Source: Glaciozyma antarctica PI12
Lineage: Eukaryota > Basidiomycota > Microbotryomycetes > Kriegeriales > Camptobasidiaceae
Length of the DNA stretch: 45,349 nucleotides
NCBI GenBank assembly: GCA_002917775.1
Contig: KZ627160.1
Span: 528,076 to 573,424, forward strand
Direction: 5' to 3'
Part shown: positions 1 to 10,714 of the stretch, in pieces
Layout of the letters: each line of letters opens with the position of its first letter
How positions within the stretch are numbered: the stretch's first letter is position 1
Program-made: the position numbers and the translations under genes
The notes under the pieces: generated by a model
Database searches by the model: none
What the model saw: the letters and a program-made list of their open reading frames with translations, nothing else
Told to the model about the DNA's origin: nothing

Positions 1-410
1 CCCAGAGACGCGAAGCGAACGCAGCGCCAGCAGAACCGCAGGAGCCAGAATCGGTGCCAGCTCATTCGGAATCCGAGAATGCGGCTGGCGAGATCTCCGG
101 CCCAGGTCGAGGCTTTTCTTTCTGCAACGCTCGTGGATTGTGACCGCATATGCAGGAAACATGCTGCCAGAGACGCGAAGCGAACGCAGCGCCAGCAGAA
201 CCGCAGGAGCCAGAATCGGTGCCAGCTCACTCGGAATCCGAGAATGCGGCTGGCGAGATCTCCGGCCCAGGTCGAGGCTTTTCTTTCTGCAAAGCTCGTG
301 GATTGTGACCGCATATGCAGGAAACATGCTGCCAGAGACGCGAAGCGAACGCAGCGCCAGCAGAACCGCAGGAGCCAGAATCGGTGCCTGCTCACTCGGA
401 ATCCGAGAAT
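1..410. repeat. 165-bp tandem repeat, about 2.5 copies, cut by the window edge
   Basis: Copies begin at about 3, 168 and 333, an exact 165-bp period. The third copy stops at 410, where unique sequence begins. The copies differ at only a few positions (for example attcgg/actcgg near 64 and 229, caacgct/caaagct near 125 and 290, gccagc/gcctgc near 389), so the duplication is recent. The period is a multiple of three, so every frame repeats as a 55-residue unit, but no frame resembles a known protein. The array may continue to the left of the window. Confidence 0.95.
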
Positions 411-477
411 CTCGCTGTCGCTCCCGCTACCACTCCCTTCATGCCTCTTTACCGCTGTCCAATACCCAAACTACAGC

Positions 478-852
478 CTAACCCTCCTCTTTCGCCCCCA
501 CTTTGCCCGCCGCCTTACACCCGACGCACGCCCTTGTCCCCTTATCATCCCACCTCGAACACCTCGCACAAATGAGTTTCCCGCACTTCCGGCAATGGTG
601 CCTTCGATTGAGAGTAGAAAAGCGGGAATCGCGACATGATCCGCAGGACGCACTGAGCGCATCGGGGGTCCACAGCGGGGGCATGGGGAGGGAGAGGAGA
701 GAGGCCCAGGCGGGAGGAGGCGGGGCGATGAGGAGGAGAGTGAGAGATGGCAGGGTGAGAGTCAAAGAGGAGATATTGAGGGAGGAGAGTGAGTGGAAGG
801 TGGCGGGGGTCGAAGGGCTGGAGACGAGCAGGCCGTCCGAGAGGTAGTGGAC
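478..852 (-). CDS. Small FYVE zinc-finger protein, 5' end unresolved
   Basis: The minus-strand frame ending at the TAG of 478-480 encodes a FYVE-type finger: WTPD, then a CxxC (CGSC), NRRHHCRKCG, a second CxxCS (CARCS) and a final RACVGC. The RRHHCRKCG core is the phosphatidylinositol 3-phosphate binding signature, so the protein probably binds endosomal or vacuolar membranes. The protein ends about 12 residues after the finger. Upstream the frame is Ser/Leu/Pro-rich and opens right after a plausible acceptor (gtgcag at 853-858). The nearest upstream ATG (909-911) sits before a plausible donor but splices in the wrong frame, so either the first exon is elsewhere or a base is wrong. The finger is clear; the gene model is not. 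Confidence 0.6.
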   Translation of the reverse strand, partial: VHYLSDGLLVSSPSTPATFHSLSSLNISSLTLTLPSLTLLLIAPPPPAWASLLSLPMPPLWTPDALSASCGSCRDSRFSTLNRRHHCRKCGKLICARCSRWDDKGTRACVGCKAAGKVGAKEEG

Positions 853-1460
853 CTGCACTTACGGGTCAGCGACGGCGTCACAGCGTTGAGATTAGCTCAC
901 TTTGAATTCATTTGAGCCGGAAACAGCTGAGCAGGTTCCTAGCAGAGTTCTGTCTCCGCAGAGTAAAGGCGGCTGGGTTGAGGCAAGGGAGAGTGAGCTG
1001 TGATCCCCCTGGGCCTATCCTCTCCACGACCGAGAACGTACTCCACCTAGTTCAATCTCCAGCGCGACTAGGGCGCTCAGCTGGTAGAAGTCTAATGACC
1101 AGCTTGCGTGTGCTTGTGGCCGGGTGGACTGAGGCTGGCTGTCGACGAGAGCTCGAGGGATCGGTTGGCGGAAGGAGGATGCGGCGAGTCGTGAGGGAAG
1201 GCGGATTGATGAGATTGATCTGAGCGAGTCGGCTGCGTTCCAACCAGCTGGTTCCATTCACTACCCGGCTGTCCTGGCTGTTGGCTGCTCAGCCAGTTCA
1301 GAGCGTGAGTCGTCGGAAGGAGAGCCGTCGCCTCCACGTCCCGCGTCACTTCTACGGCAGGCGCTCTCTTCCTCCTCCATCCTCTCTCCGTACCTCAAGT
1401 GAGTAACCCTGGGCCAAGACTCGCCCAAGGACGTACTCGAGCTGACTCAATCCTCTCCAG
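853..1460. other. Intergenic region between the FYVE gene and the BAP31 gene
   Basis: Divergent upstream region of about 600 bp. It probably holds the 5' exon and leader of the FYVE gene and the leader of the BAP31 gene, including a likely 5'-UTR intron (donor gtgagt near 1400, acceptor ctccag directly before the ATG at 1461). Short open frames here look random. I see no RNA gene or repeat. Confidence 0.5.
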
Positions 1461-2512
1461 ATGGCTGTACGTCCTCGCTTGCCTGCTCAAGCGTCTCCGT
1501 GTACTGACGCCGCTTCTTCCCTGTCAGCTCTACAAGTTCGTTCCCTCCGTACCCCTATTAACCCCACAAGCTCACAGCTCGTTAACCTACCCACAGCCAG
1601 CTGGCGTTTGCGCTCCTCGTCACCGAGCTCCTCACCTTCATCGTCCTCATCGTGCGTCACTTCACACGCACCTCGTCTCCTAGCTAAGAGCGTCCTCCTC
1701 CGCAGATCCCCCTTCCCTTCACCTGGCGGTACGTTTACATGACTTGCTTCCGTATTGTCTCCTTCTAACGTCCTCCCACAGACGAGCTCTCTTCCGTGCC
1801 ATCGCGACGTCTCCCATCATCGCCAAACTCCAGTTCGGCCTCAAGATCACCTTTATCTTTGTCTTCCTCCTCTTTGTGGATGTGCGTACCTTTCTCAGAG
1901 CTGGCTTGCTAACCCTAGCGCTTAGTGCGCATGAGCGGTGCTGACCCTGGTCCCAACAGGCGTGCCAACACATGCTCAAGCTGCAGCGCGAGGGAGCGGC
2001 TCAGAAGCTCACGTGAGTCCGGCGCTTGCCCAAGTCGAGGAGGAATGGACAGCTAACGCGTATGTATGGGATAGTGGAGTGGTTGCGGACATGAGGGGAG
2101 CGAGCGATTTCCGCTCTCGCAAGTTCCTGAGCGGTGAGCCACGTCGGACCGCCTTTCCTGGAGCTCCTGCTCACGCTTGTTGCTAAACAGAGCGAAACTT
2201 CTACCTCCACGGCTTCACCCTCTTCCTCTCGCTCATCCTGAGCCGCACCTACTCGCTGGTATTGGACCTCATCAAGACGCAAGAGGAGCTTGCGGTCCTC
2301 AAGAAGAGCGTGCGTCTCGTTCCCCTCCCCGCCCTCAACTCCGCTAAGTCGCGGCTGATCAACGAAAGCAGACCACCACCGCAGGCAAGGCCGCTGGCGT
2401 CGGAGAATCGCAGGCGCAGAAGCAGCTCGCCGACCTTCAGAAAGAGTATGATGCGTTGGCCATCAAGTACGCCGCGGCGACGGGTACCGTTTCCGACAAG
2501 CGAGTGGATTGA
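1461..2512 (+). CDS. BAP31/Yet3-family ER membrane protein
   Basis: This is an integral ER membrane protein of the B-cell receptor-associated 29/31 family, which in yeast (Yet1-Yet3) acts as an ER chaperone or escort near the translocon. The ATG at 1461 follows a 5'-UTR acceptor. Splicing out at least seven short introns gives MALYNQLAFALLVTELL at the N-terminus, IPLPFTWRR after the first membrane segment, a second hydrophobic segment (ITFIFVFLLFVDACQHM), then ASDFRSRKFLSERNFYLHGF and a third segment with LSRTY. These are the family landmarks in the right order. The tail (QAQKQLADLQKEYDALAIKY) is a coiled coil. The last residues are DKRVD, a weak KKxx-like end. Length (about 200 residues) fits the family. 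Exon borders were chosen by hand from GT/AG sites and frame. Confidence 0.9.
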
Positions 2513-2745
2513 ATGGTGGAGTGTTGCAGGGAAGCGTGAGGAGCGGAGGATGGAGCTTAGTCGTTGGGAGATGGTTGTTGAAAGCAGTCGTTGTCCCGCA
2601 TCGTCCCTCGTTTCGCTTCCTTGCGTGCCACGCTCTCTTTCAGCTCAAACGGCGCTTGGATTTCCCCATCCTTGAGCTCAGTCTGCGCCCCAGCTCCTTC
2701 TACCGTACACCCACCGACTCCACCACAACTGCCACCTCCCTCCAT

Positions 2746-3480
2746 CTACGCCGTAGGCTGAACAACCGCTCCATCGTCGCGCGAGAGGTAGAACGAGTCG
2801 AGGAAGTTGTCGGGGCGAGCTGCAAGGGCGAGGGTTAGCTATCTGCCGCACAAGACCCATTCGAGAGCCGGCGGTTGGCTCACCTGGCAGCTGGAGGGAG
2901 AAGGCACGGGGAACCGAAAGTCAGCAGCGGGACAGAAGCCAGCAAAACATAAGTAGCGCACCTCCTCCTTGGCGAACCAGCGCATAATGTGGCTGTAAAG
3001 CAAAGCGCACAGCCGTCAGCTCCACTCCCCTGCCAGCCAGATCCTCCGCGCCTAGCTTACCTCTCCATCTTCCAGCAGTTGACCGTCTGCAAGCCAAACG
3101 CTTTCATTAGCTTGCAATCCCAGTCCGTCTAAGCACACCCACGCACCTCCTGGAACTCCTGGTGCCCCTTGAGCAAGAGGATATCGACCGTCTCCAAGTC
3201 GTCGACGAGCATGTTGCGCTCATACTCCTGGCGGACCTTGGCCCTGACTGCCGAAGCGGGGAAGTTGACGGCGTACAGCTGGACGATCTCGGGAGCTGCG
3301 TAGGTGGACACGAATGGGTCAGGAACTGGAGGAGGACGAGAACGCCGACTTGGGCCGCTGCTGAGGGGACGTACCGGCGCGGTACCAATCGCGGTAGAGA
3401 GACCTTGCGCGGGCACGGGCTACAGGCCACGACCCTGAGGACTGGGTCATGCGAGCGAGGCGGGAGGGGATAGTGGTCAT
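2746..3480 (-). CDS. Mitochondrial complex I subunit NDUFA6 (B14), LYR family
   Basis: Accessory subunit of NADH:ubiquinone oxidoreductase, which with the acyl carrier protein forms part of the matrix arm. The ATG is at 3478-3480. The first exon ends with the LYR motif (ARSLYRDWYRA) and the next continues APEIVQLYAVNF, followed by the helix VRQEYERN and LLKGHQEFQE. Later exons give TVNCWKMESHIMRWFAKEE and a tail RPDNFLDSFYLSRDDG, matching the family end (HETEAPRPKDFLSKFY in mammals, from memory). A 7-nt exon (2884-2890) is needed to keep the frame before the tail. Five introns are supported. It shares a promoter of about 100 bp with the divergent RS-protein gene. A red yeast keeping complex I is expected. 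Confidence 0.9.
2884..2890 (-). other. 7-nt microexon of NDUFA6
   Basis: On the minus strand the sequence reads ccctccag, CTGCCAG, gtgagcc: a polypyrimidine-AG acceptor, seven bases, then a consensus donor. Splicing from ...KEE (phase 0) directly to the last exon at 2819 would read out of frame. Including the 7 nt gives KEE-LPA-RPDNFLDSFY, the expected family C-terminus. Confidence 0.8.
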
Positions 3481-3584
3481 CTTGCGGGCGGAGGGTGGAA
3501 GGTCAAGAGGCGAGGCGCGAGCAGGTTCTCTCTTGACCTCCTGCCGTTCACCTCGGTTCCCCTCTGCTCGCACAGCTCTCTCGC
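3481..3584. promoter_or_regulatory. Short bidirectional promoter
   Basis: Only 104 bp separate the divergent starts of NDUFA6 (3480, minus) and the RS protein (3585, plus). Both leaders and promoters must fit here or overlap the genes. No TATA box is evident. Confidence 0.5.
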
Positions 3585-4405
3585 ATGGCAAGCTACGACG
3601 ATAGGGAGACTCGCACCACGCTCTACGTCGAGGGGTTCCATCCTCAAACGCGAGCTTACGACCTCGCCGAGCTCTTCGAGAGGCAAGCGCCTTCCTGGCC
3701 GAGGGAGGACAGAGCAAGCTCACCCAGGCTATTACAGGTGTGGGCGTATCGTCAGGTGTGACATTCCTGCAACCCGCAACCTCCGCAACAAGCCCATCGG
3801 TGAGTGCCTTCCTCACTCGCCACATCACCTTCCCTCCCTCCCCCACAGCATCGCCAGTCCGCCACGGCAGCCACCCCTCCATTCTATCGAGCGAGCAGCC
3901 AGCACGCTAACCCGTCGACCGAGCAAGCGTTCGTTGAGTTTGAGTCGCCAGCCGATGCCAGCCATGCCTGGACGACGTTACACCACAGGCAGTTCTACGA
4001 CGGTACGCTGGACATTCAGGTGCGTCCCCGTTTCTCGCGGAGAGGCTTCGACACTGATTCCGAGTAAATTTCTAGTGGGCGCGTCGACAGCCCTCTGAGA
4101 GATGGCGGTACAACGAGGGCTACTCCCGTCGCCGCTACGAACGCTCTCCCTCCCCGCCTCCTCGTCACCGCTACCGCTCTCCTTCCCCAAACTACCACCG
4201 CTACCGCTCTCCTTCCCCGACCCACCATCGCTACCGCTCTCCTTCGCCCCGTCGCCGCCGCACGCCCTCCCCGCCTCCGCGCTACAGCAGCCCTCGCAGG
4301 AACGGCAACAGGGACAGCGGAGCGCGCGGCGACAAATCCCCGCCGCTCACGGCTCCTACGGCCCAGCGCGAGCACGAGTACGAGGACAAGTGGGACAGCC
4401 GGTAG
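3585..4405 (+). CDS. SR-type splicing factor: one RRM plus an RS domain
   Basis: Nuclear RNA-binding protein of the SR/SR-like class, probably acting in pre-mRNA splicing or export. Exons 3585-3682, 3738-3799, 3928-4019 and 4076-4405 join without frame conflict into 193 residues. The N-terminal RRM shows RNP2 (TLYVEGF), GRIVRCDIP and a short RNP1-like KPIAFVEF, ending TLDIQWARR. The C-terminal half is an Arg/Ser/Pro/Tyr-rich tail with three 10-residue repeats HRYRSPSP plus two residues, the substrate type for SR protein kinases. The protein ends EDKWDSR. Intron 1 has a GC donor. The stop at 4403-4405 lies inside ggtaggt, so a further short exon cannot be fully excluded. Confidence 0.85.
3683..3737 (+). 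other. GC-AG intron in the RS-protein gene
   Basis: The exon ends GAGAG and the intron begins gcaagc and ends ctattacag, with branch-like ctattac close to the acceptor. No in-frame GT donor nearby joins LFER to CGRIVRCDIP. This is the usual GCAAG form of the minor GC-AG class handled by the major spliceosome. Confidence 0.75.
4166..4255 (+). repeat. Three 30-nt coding repeats in the RS domain
   Basis: Units start at 4166, 4196 and 4226. Each encodes HRYRSPSP followed by NY, TH or RR. The nucleotide sequence is nearly identical between units, so the domain can grow or shrink by replication slippage. Confidence 0.9.
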
Positions 4406-4633
4406 GTACCCGTGGGGAGGGGACCCAGCAGTCGGGAGGGTACGGCGGGAACTCGCACAGCCAGCGTGGGAGGTCGGCCAGCCCGAGGCGCTGAAGGAGG
4501 TCGGCTGCGATGACTCGGGGGCTGCTCGAGATTGGACCGGGACGAGGGGAGCTTGCTTTGCTTTTGATAGGCGCGAGGACACACGATCGCGAATTGTAAT
4601 CATCCTTCACATGCTGTCATTCCTTGCCCTTGA

Positions 4634-7600
4634 TCACGAAGCTGCAGCACTTGCGAGCGTTCGCATCTCGGGGAGGTTCTGCTCGTTGAACCCCGACCCG
4701 CTCCCCCTCATCCGCTCCAGAATCGCCCGACAGAACGCAGCGTACTCGCTACGGTGAACCTCGTCCGATATCGCCTGTAAATTGCAAAGAAGTTAGCCGC
4801 TCGTCGCGAAAGGAAGCGGAGAAAGACTCACGCTTAGATTGTCCCTCATTGCGGCAAGCATCGCTCGAAGGTAATTGAGAACGGTCGACTTTGGAAGGGC
4901 TTGCGTTCGTCCAGGAAGGCCAGCGTGCGTCGCGAGGAACGGTGCGGCGCTATTGAAAACCGCTGCGGAGAGAAAGCGTGAGTCCCGCTCGAAATGCGTA
5001 CCGCAGGGAGACCCACCTTGGAGAGCAGCGAGGCGCGAATTCTGCAGCTTCGCATCGGAAATGTCGACCTGGCCGGCGTCTCCCGAACGCTGGTAAGGGA
5101 GATCCTCCAGGAGCGGAGACACTCGCTCGGCGTTGAGGAGCATCGACGTGAGCGTGTGTTGCGCGCTAGTCCGACGTGCGACGATCGACTGGAACCAGAT
5201 CTCGAGGAACTCTTCTTGGTGAGTCTGAAAGCTGGCGTAAGCGAAGAACGCATCGACAAGAGAAGGTCAGCGCACCTGGAAGACGGAGCTGTCGTATTTG
5301 AGGACCTGCACCGCCAAGAAGAGGGCGACGTCGCGGCGTCCCAAGGGATCGCTGATGCGCTTCCACGACTGATCACCGTAGCGGAGGTAGGGCGTCCATT
5401 CCTGCGACGATGATGGTCGCGTCAGCAAGCGTTTAAATGAGGTCGTCAGGACGACTCACGACCACGTCGTTCTCCACCATCACGATCAAGCATCGCGTCC
5501 AGCACTCGACGACTTGCTCCGCGTATCCGCTTCGGTCGGCGATGGTAGGGCCGGCGCGAGACGCGTGGTCGAAGACGAAGATGTTTGAGATGAGGCGGAA
5601 CATGGCGGGCGACAGCGTCGAGTTGATGAGCTGCGAAAGCGGGATAGTCAGCACCTGCTAGAGAGAAGCCGTCTCTGAAATACTGACCTGAGCGAGAGCG
5701 AGATCTTTGGAGCGAACCTCGTCGCGATGAGTGTCCGCAGGGCCGGCCTCGACGCCAAGGAGAGCGTTCAGAGCTGGGTCTTCGTAGTCGAGCTCGAACA
5801 TGCCAAACTCGTCCTGACTGATGCCGTTGACGTCCTCCACTTGCTGGCGAGGCCGAACGGAGAGACGCACGTCGAGAAAACAGTCGATGCACTTGATGAC
5901 CTCGAGTCCAATCATTGGATCGAGCGAGAGAGGCGAGTCGAGGAGATGGGAGGTCCAGGCTGCCAGGAGAAGAAGATTAGCGACATTCGGAACAAAGATG
6001 AAAACGTCAGGACGAACCAGGGTTGAGCAACGAAGCGTCAGGGAAGGTAGGAGGCGCATCGGCGTTCTTCTTCCACTGCAGCATGAGCTGGACCGATCGC
6101 AGCACCATCGTCAACATGACTGCTCGGTGCCATAGAGGATCGCCTCCTTCACGCCGCTTCGCCGAATTCTTCTCCTCGCCTCGTCGATCTCGCTTCCGCT
6201 GTTTCTCAAGCTCGACGTATTCGGTTCGAAGCTGAGTCGCGATGCTCGACAGCCAGTCGACAACAGGATCGAGGGAGAGGCCATGATGGAGGAAGATGAA
6301 GGCGAAGTAGAGGATTCCTCGGATGCACGTTCGACGGGCCGGTTCCTCGACGTCTGCGAAGACGATCAGGCGTCGGGCTTGGTCGAGGCGCTGCGACGCG
6401 CTTGCGGGAGATAGGACGGCGAACGACATGATGAGGCTGTAGTAGTTGACGAGTGTCGAGTGGGATTTGGTGAGCTCGAGGGAAGTTGACGTCCAGGGGC
6501 CGGAGCTCATGGGGGAGAGGCGAAGGAAGAGGCGAGTGAGCTGCCGGCGCTTGTCGGCTTCCGACGCCGCCACGATGTCGTCTGCTGCTCGCACGACGAG
6601 CTTGAGGAAGATGGTGAACGCCGTGTCGGTCTGCTGGTCGAGACGCGTGCTTCCGAGACGGTCGAGCTGCTGGAGGAAGAGGGGGAAGTCGCTGCTGGAC
6701 TCGATCGTCAAGTCCGCAAGACGTCGCGCGTTGACGAGGTCGAAGAGCTTGGGAATGAGCTCCCCGCGAACGTCAACCTTCCATCCCCACTGATCGACGA
6801 GGACGAGGCATCGAGCGAAGAGGGTCCAGAGATAACGATCTCGTCGCGCGAGGGCAGTGTTGGAGACGGAATGGTCGGCTTTGCTGAGGGCGGAGGGCTG
6901 GATTGGCTCGAGTGCCCTCATCGCAATCGGCCAGTGCGCATGAAGTCGAGGGGTAGAGGTCGAAATGCCGGAGGGAGAGAACTGCGAGATGGCGCAAAGC
7001 ATCATCGTCGTGTACGAGATGACCTCGCTCGCGACGAGGCTCCGCCGCGCTGCCGGCGGGAGAGCCTTGTCAAGCTCCTCGAGAACGATGTGCCAAAAGT
7101 CCTCCTCGCCGAACGCTCCTCCTGAGCAGTCGGAGTTGAGGGCAAGACTCATGACGGCGAGCCAGCCCTCGACCGAAACGTCTCTGATCGTGAGATCGTC
7201 CGGTAGGACGTCCGCCATGAAGATCTTGAGGCGCTTCGTCGTATGCTCCGGTCCGTGCTTGAGGAGCTTCGCGACCAGCGACGAGATTAGTCGGCGCAGG
7301 CGATCCGCTTGACTGGGGTCGGTAGCGGCGAGTCGAGTGGCTATGTCGACGAGGTTCCACGAGACGACGACACGTCGACGGGTGAAAGAGGGATCCGAGG
7401 GATTGGAGGGGACGAAGGAGTCGAGGCGAAGGTCGAGGCGGTCGAGTTGGGAGGTGAGGGAGGACGTGAGTCGAGGACCAGCGAATGGCTCGCTCCTCGA
7501 AAGGTGCGAGACGAAGGCTCCGAGGAACCGCAGCGCCTCACCGCTCGCACCCTCGAGACCTTCCACACTACTGGACGTCTCGTCGAAAATCGAGTCGCAG

Positions 7601-10440
7601 AGCAGCGGGAGTACCGCTTCGAGGTCGTCCGCCGACATGCTCCCGCGCAACGCTACGCCGAAAGGGATGCAGGCTCGCGGTAGGGATGGAGTGGTCCGAT
7701 GCGAGAGGAGGTCGAAGAGTTGGCCAGTCTTGACGATTGGCGAGTCGGAGAACTGGATCCCGACAGGAAGGCGCGAGATCTCGAAGTCGTGCGAGAACTT
7801 GCCGAACGTCGCCCATCGCTCGCTGTCGTCCTTGACGCTCGAACGGTCGACGTTGGGCAGACCTCCGACGAGTTGGTGCTGCTGTCCGCTGCGTTGGTCG
7901 CTGCCCTCGAGGACGATCGTGTCGTCGTTCCTCCCAAAATCTCGAGCGCCGGCCTGAGGGATCCTCGACCAGTCGAAGATGGCCTGCTCGGTATCGAGAG
8001 AGACAGTCCGTGTAGCGACCTGGCGGGCGTACGTTTCCGTCGCCGAATGTCGGGCCGACTTGCTCGAGACGTCGGTTCGTCGATTCCCGCCGTCCTGAAG
8101 CGGTGCTCGCTGCTTGGAGGGACCTTTCCCTTTCCTGCCCGCGCCGACGTCTTCCGGGTTCCTCCTGCGCGACCTCCCGTTCGACGTACGTCGCGACTTG
8201 CCGTGAGCTCGCTTGAGAAATCGATCGACGATATCCTCGTCCTCGCGAGCCTGATGTCGCTGAGGGGCGAAGGCATGCAACCATGACGAAACGGCGTCTC
8301 CTTCCTCCTTCTCCGAGGCGACTGGGGTTTCCGCGCCGTCGTCTCCAGACTCGTCGGTGTAGATCTCTCCTTCGAAACGGAGAGGGTCGTCGTTGAGTCG
8401 TGGGACGATCCGAATTCTCGCTCGACCCCTCCGTCGCTCGTCGGCGCTTGAATCTCCAACGTCCTCGTCGCCGGATCCATGATCGGAGCCACTCGTGAGG
8501 CCTTCGAGCTTCTCCTTCTCCATCAACCGCAAGTCGGCCTGCGCCCTCTTCATAAAGACCGCCGGCATCATCATCCCCAACGCCCTCTTCTTCCTGCCTC
8601 CGAGCTTCGTCGTCGCGACCGCCGCCACTGGAGGCGAGTGATCTCGTTGGGAATCGTCCGAATCGAGCTCGCTTCCGGAAGCTGCGGCCGAGTTGGAAGA
8701 GCCTTGCGCGCTGGACGAGGCGGAGGGAGGGGGAGGAGAGAGGGCGAGGATGCGGTCGTCGAGCGCTGTTCTCGCGTCCGGCGGGCGCCCACGAATGTGG
8801 AACGACTTTGAGGGATGAGCCCGAGATTTGGGAAGTCGATGAGGAGAGCGATTGGGGCGAAACGTCGACTGCGAGGTCGATTTGGCGGGGGAGGAAGACA
8901 TGGGCTCGCTTTCGGCGCGTTCGCGGCGTCGCTTGCCAAGGGTTCGGCGCTGATCACCATCGGAGGAGTGGAACTTGGCGAGAGATGGGAGGGTTCGTCG
9001 CTTGACCGGCCGAGAGGTCGACTTTGACTTGGGAGTGGCGGAGCCTCCGGCGGCGGATTGAGCGAGTAGTCGTTTCGGCTTTCGCCAGGCGGTTCGTGGC
9101 TCCTCTGTAACACCGTGTATCAATGAATGCCCATGTGAGTTTGAAGGGAAGAGAAAAGACGGACCGACTCGACCAGCTTCGGCGTTATCATCGCTCGCAT
9201 CCCTGGCCTTGCGCTTCTTCCCAAAAGCCCTGCCAACGTCCTTCTCCATCGCAGCCTTACGCCTCGCCTGCCTCTCGAGAAGCTCCTCTCCATCGACAGA
9301 GTCCTCGTCGGAGTCCTCCATCGCGATTCCATCGCTCCGCATCGTGACCCCTCTGCCCGTCTTCGTACTCGAGCCAGCCTCCGAGATCGTCCTTCGGAGC
9401 TTTCTCCATCTCCTCCTTCTTTCTCTGCCGCTCCGATGCCGTCTCCTCGAAGACTCGAGGTCCTGCGACGACGGCGCCTTGCCAACCGTTTTTCAGCAGC
9501 GTGCGAGTGTACTTGGCGTTCTCGATGGAATAGGGCTTGAGCTGCGCCGCGGTACGATTTCGAAGCGAGCGCCCGGCGTTGTCGACGTAGAGAGGATCTT
9601 GTTCGGCTTCGAGGACTGCGACGGAGGAGGCGGAGGAGGAGGGTGCAGCGGCGGGGAGGGAAGGTTGACGATTAGGGAGGATCTCGACGTCGCTGGAAGG
9701 GGAGTCGGAGTCGATTGCGAGGGAGTCGAATCGAGAGGTGCTAGCGACAGGAACGTGCTCCCGCTGATCTTCCTCGGATCCTCCTTCTCCGCCGTAGTCT
9801 CCAAAGGGACTGAGCGACCTCGCTGGTGGACGCGCCGGCGAGGACTGGTGCAGTCGCATTAGCGAATCCTCTCCGTCTCCGCTTTCACGAGCATCTTTCG
9901 AGAGGGTAGGCGATTGGATGAAGCTCGCAGCGCGTAGAGGAGAGGGCGACGCGGCCGAACGCGTCGCGTGAGAGTCGCCTTGGAGAGGGGAGAGTCGGAG
10001 AGGGCTGAGGAAGGCGTTCTGGTTCAGGGGAGAGGGAACGGGCGGGGTTGGAGAGTGGGGGAAGGCGGTGGAGGGAGCTGGAGAGGAAGGATTGGAGGCT
10101 TCGTGTGGTGAGGGAAGGGGAGGAGGAGGTGCGTCGAAGGAAGGGCTCGAGGCGTCGGTCGCTGTCGTCCGTACGGGATGATAGCCTGCTCCAGATGTTT
10201 CCTGCTCAACAGATAGCTCAGTTCCTCAGCTCCCTCCCCAACCGCGACCCAGCAACTCACCTCGAGGGGACCTCCCGCCGACGGTCTTTCCTCTACGGGG
10301 CGCGCCTCCTCCGACTCCTCCGAGTACTCGGCCAAGCGGCTTATCTCCCAATACTCAGCCTGGTGGACGCACGCTAGGCGCTCCTCCCGCTCTCCCGCGT
10401 CCGATGAGCTTAGGTGCTCCAGCTCGACCGGCCGGGTCGT
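4634..10440 (-). CDS. Mus7/MMS22-family DNA repair protein, start unresolved
   Basis: Long protein (about 1,700-1,800 residues) of the fungal Mus7/Mms22 family, the adaptor of the Rtt101-Mms1 cullin ligase that supports stalled replication forks. The N-terminal half is disordered and Ser/Pro/acidic, holding the family motif SLRNRTAAQLKPYSIENAKY near 9,540-9,600. The C-terminal half is helical and runs through one exon of about 3 kb and seven short 3' exons (KEEFLEIWFQSIVARR, LNYLRAMLAAMRDN, AISDEVHRSEYAAFC) to the TGA at 4634-4636. A canonical intron (gtgagttgc to gagcag) lies near 10,200-10,260. The frame stays open upstream to about 10,440 and contains WEISRLAEYSEESEE, like family N-termini, but the minus strand has no ATG between about 9,900 and 10,720. 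The first in-frame ATG is at 9859. The frame changes near 9,280-9,375. The assignment rests on motifs and architecture. Confidence 0.75.
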
Positions 10441-10714
10441 GCGCTGCGTTCGTGGGCACGATTTCGAGAGAGGTCTAGAGAGCTGAGCGGTCAAAGGAGG
10501 AGAGTCGTAGTAGATTGGCTGGAGGGGATTGGAGCGCGTCGAGGTGAGGAGGAGAGGAGAGAGAGGTCCGAGTCGACGCGCGCGTCTTTCGCCCTTCAAC
10601 TTCCTCCGTCTTTCTCTCTAAGTCGCGCTTGCTGCTAAACGAGATTTGCGAACGACTACAAGAACTAAAGAAATCCCCAACTACCAACCCTAACCAACTC
10701 CCTCCTGCAAAAGC

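Noticed and set aside
79-639. 186-residue plus-strand frame across the 165-bp repeats
   Set aside because: It is open only because the repeat period is a multiple of three. The Arg-rich sequence resembles nothing, and it runs through the opposite-strand FYVE gene.
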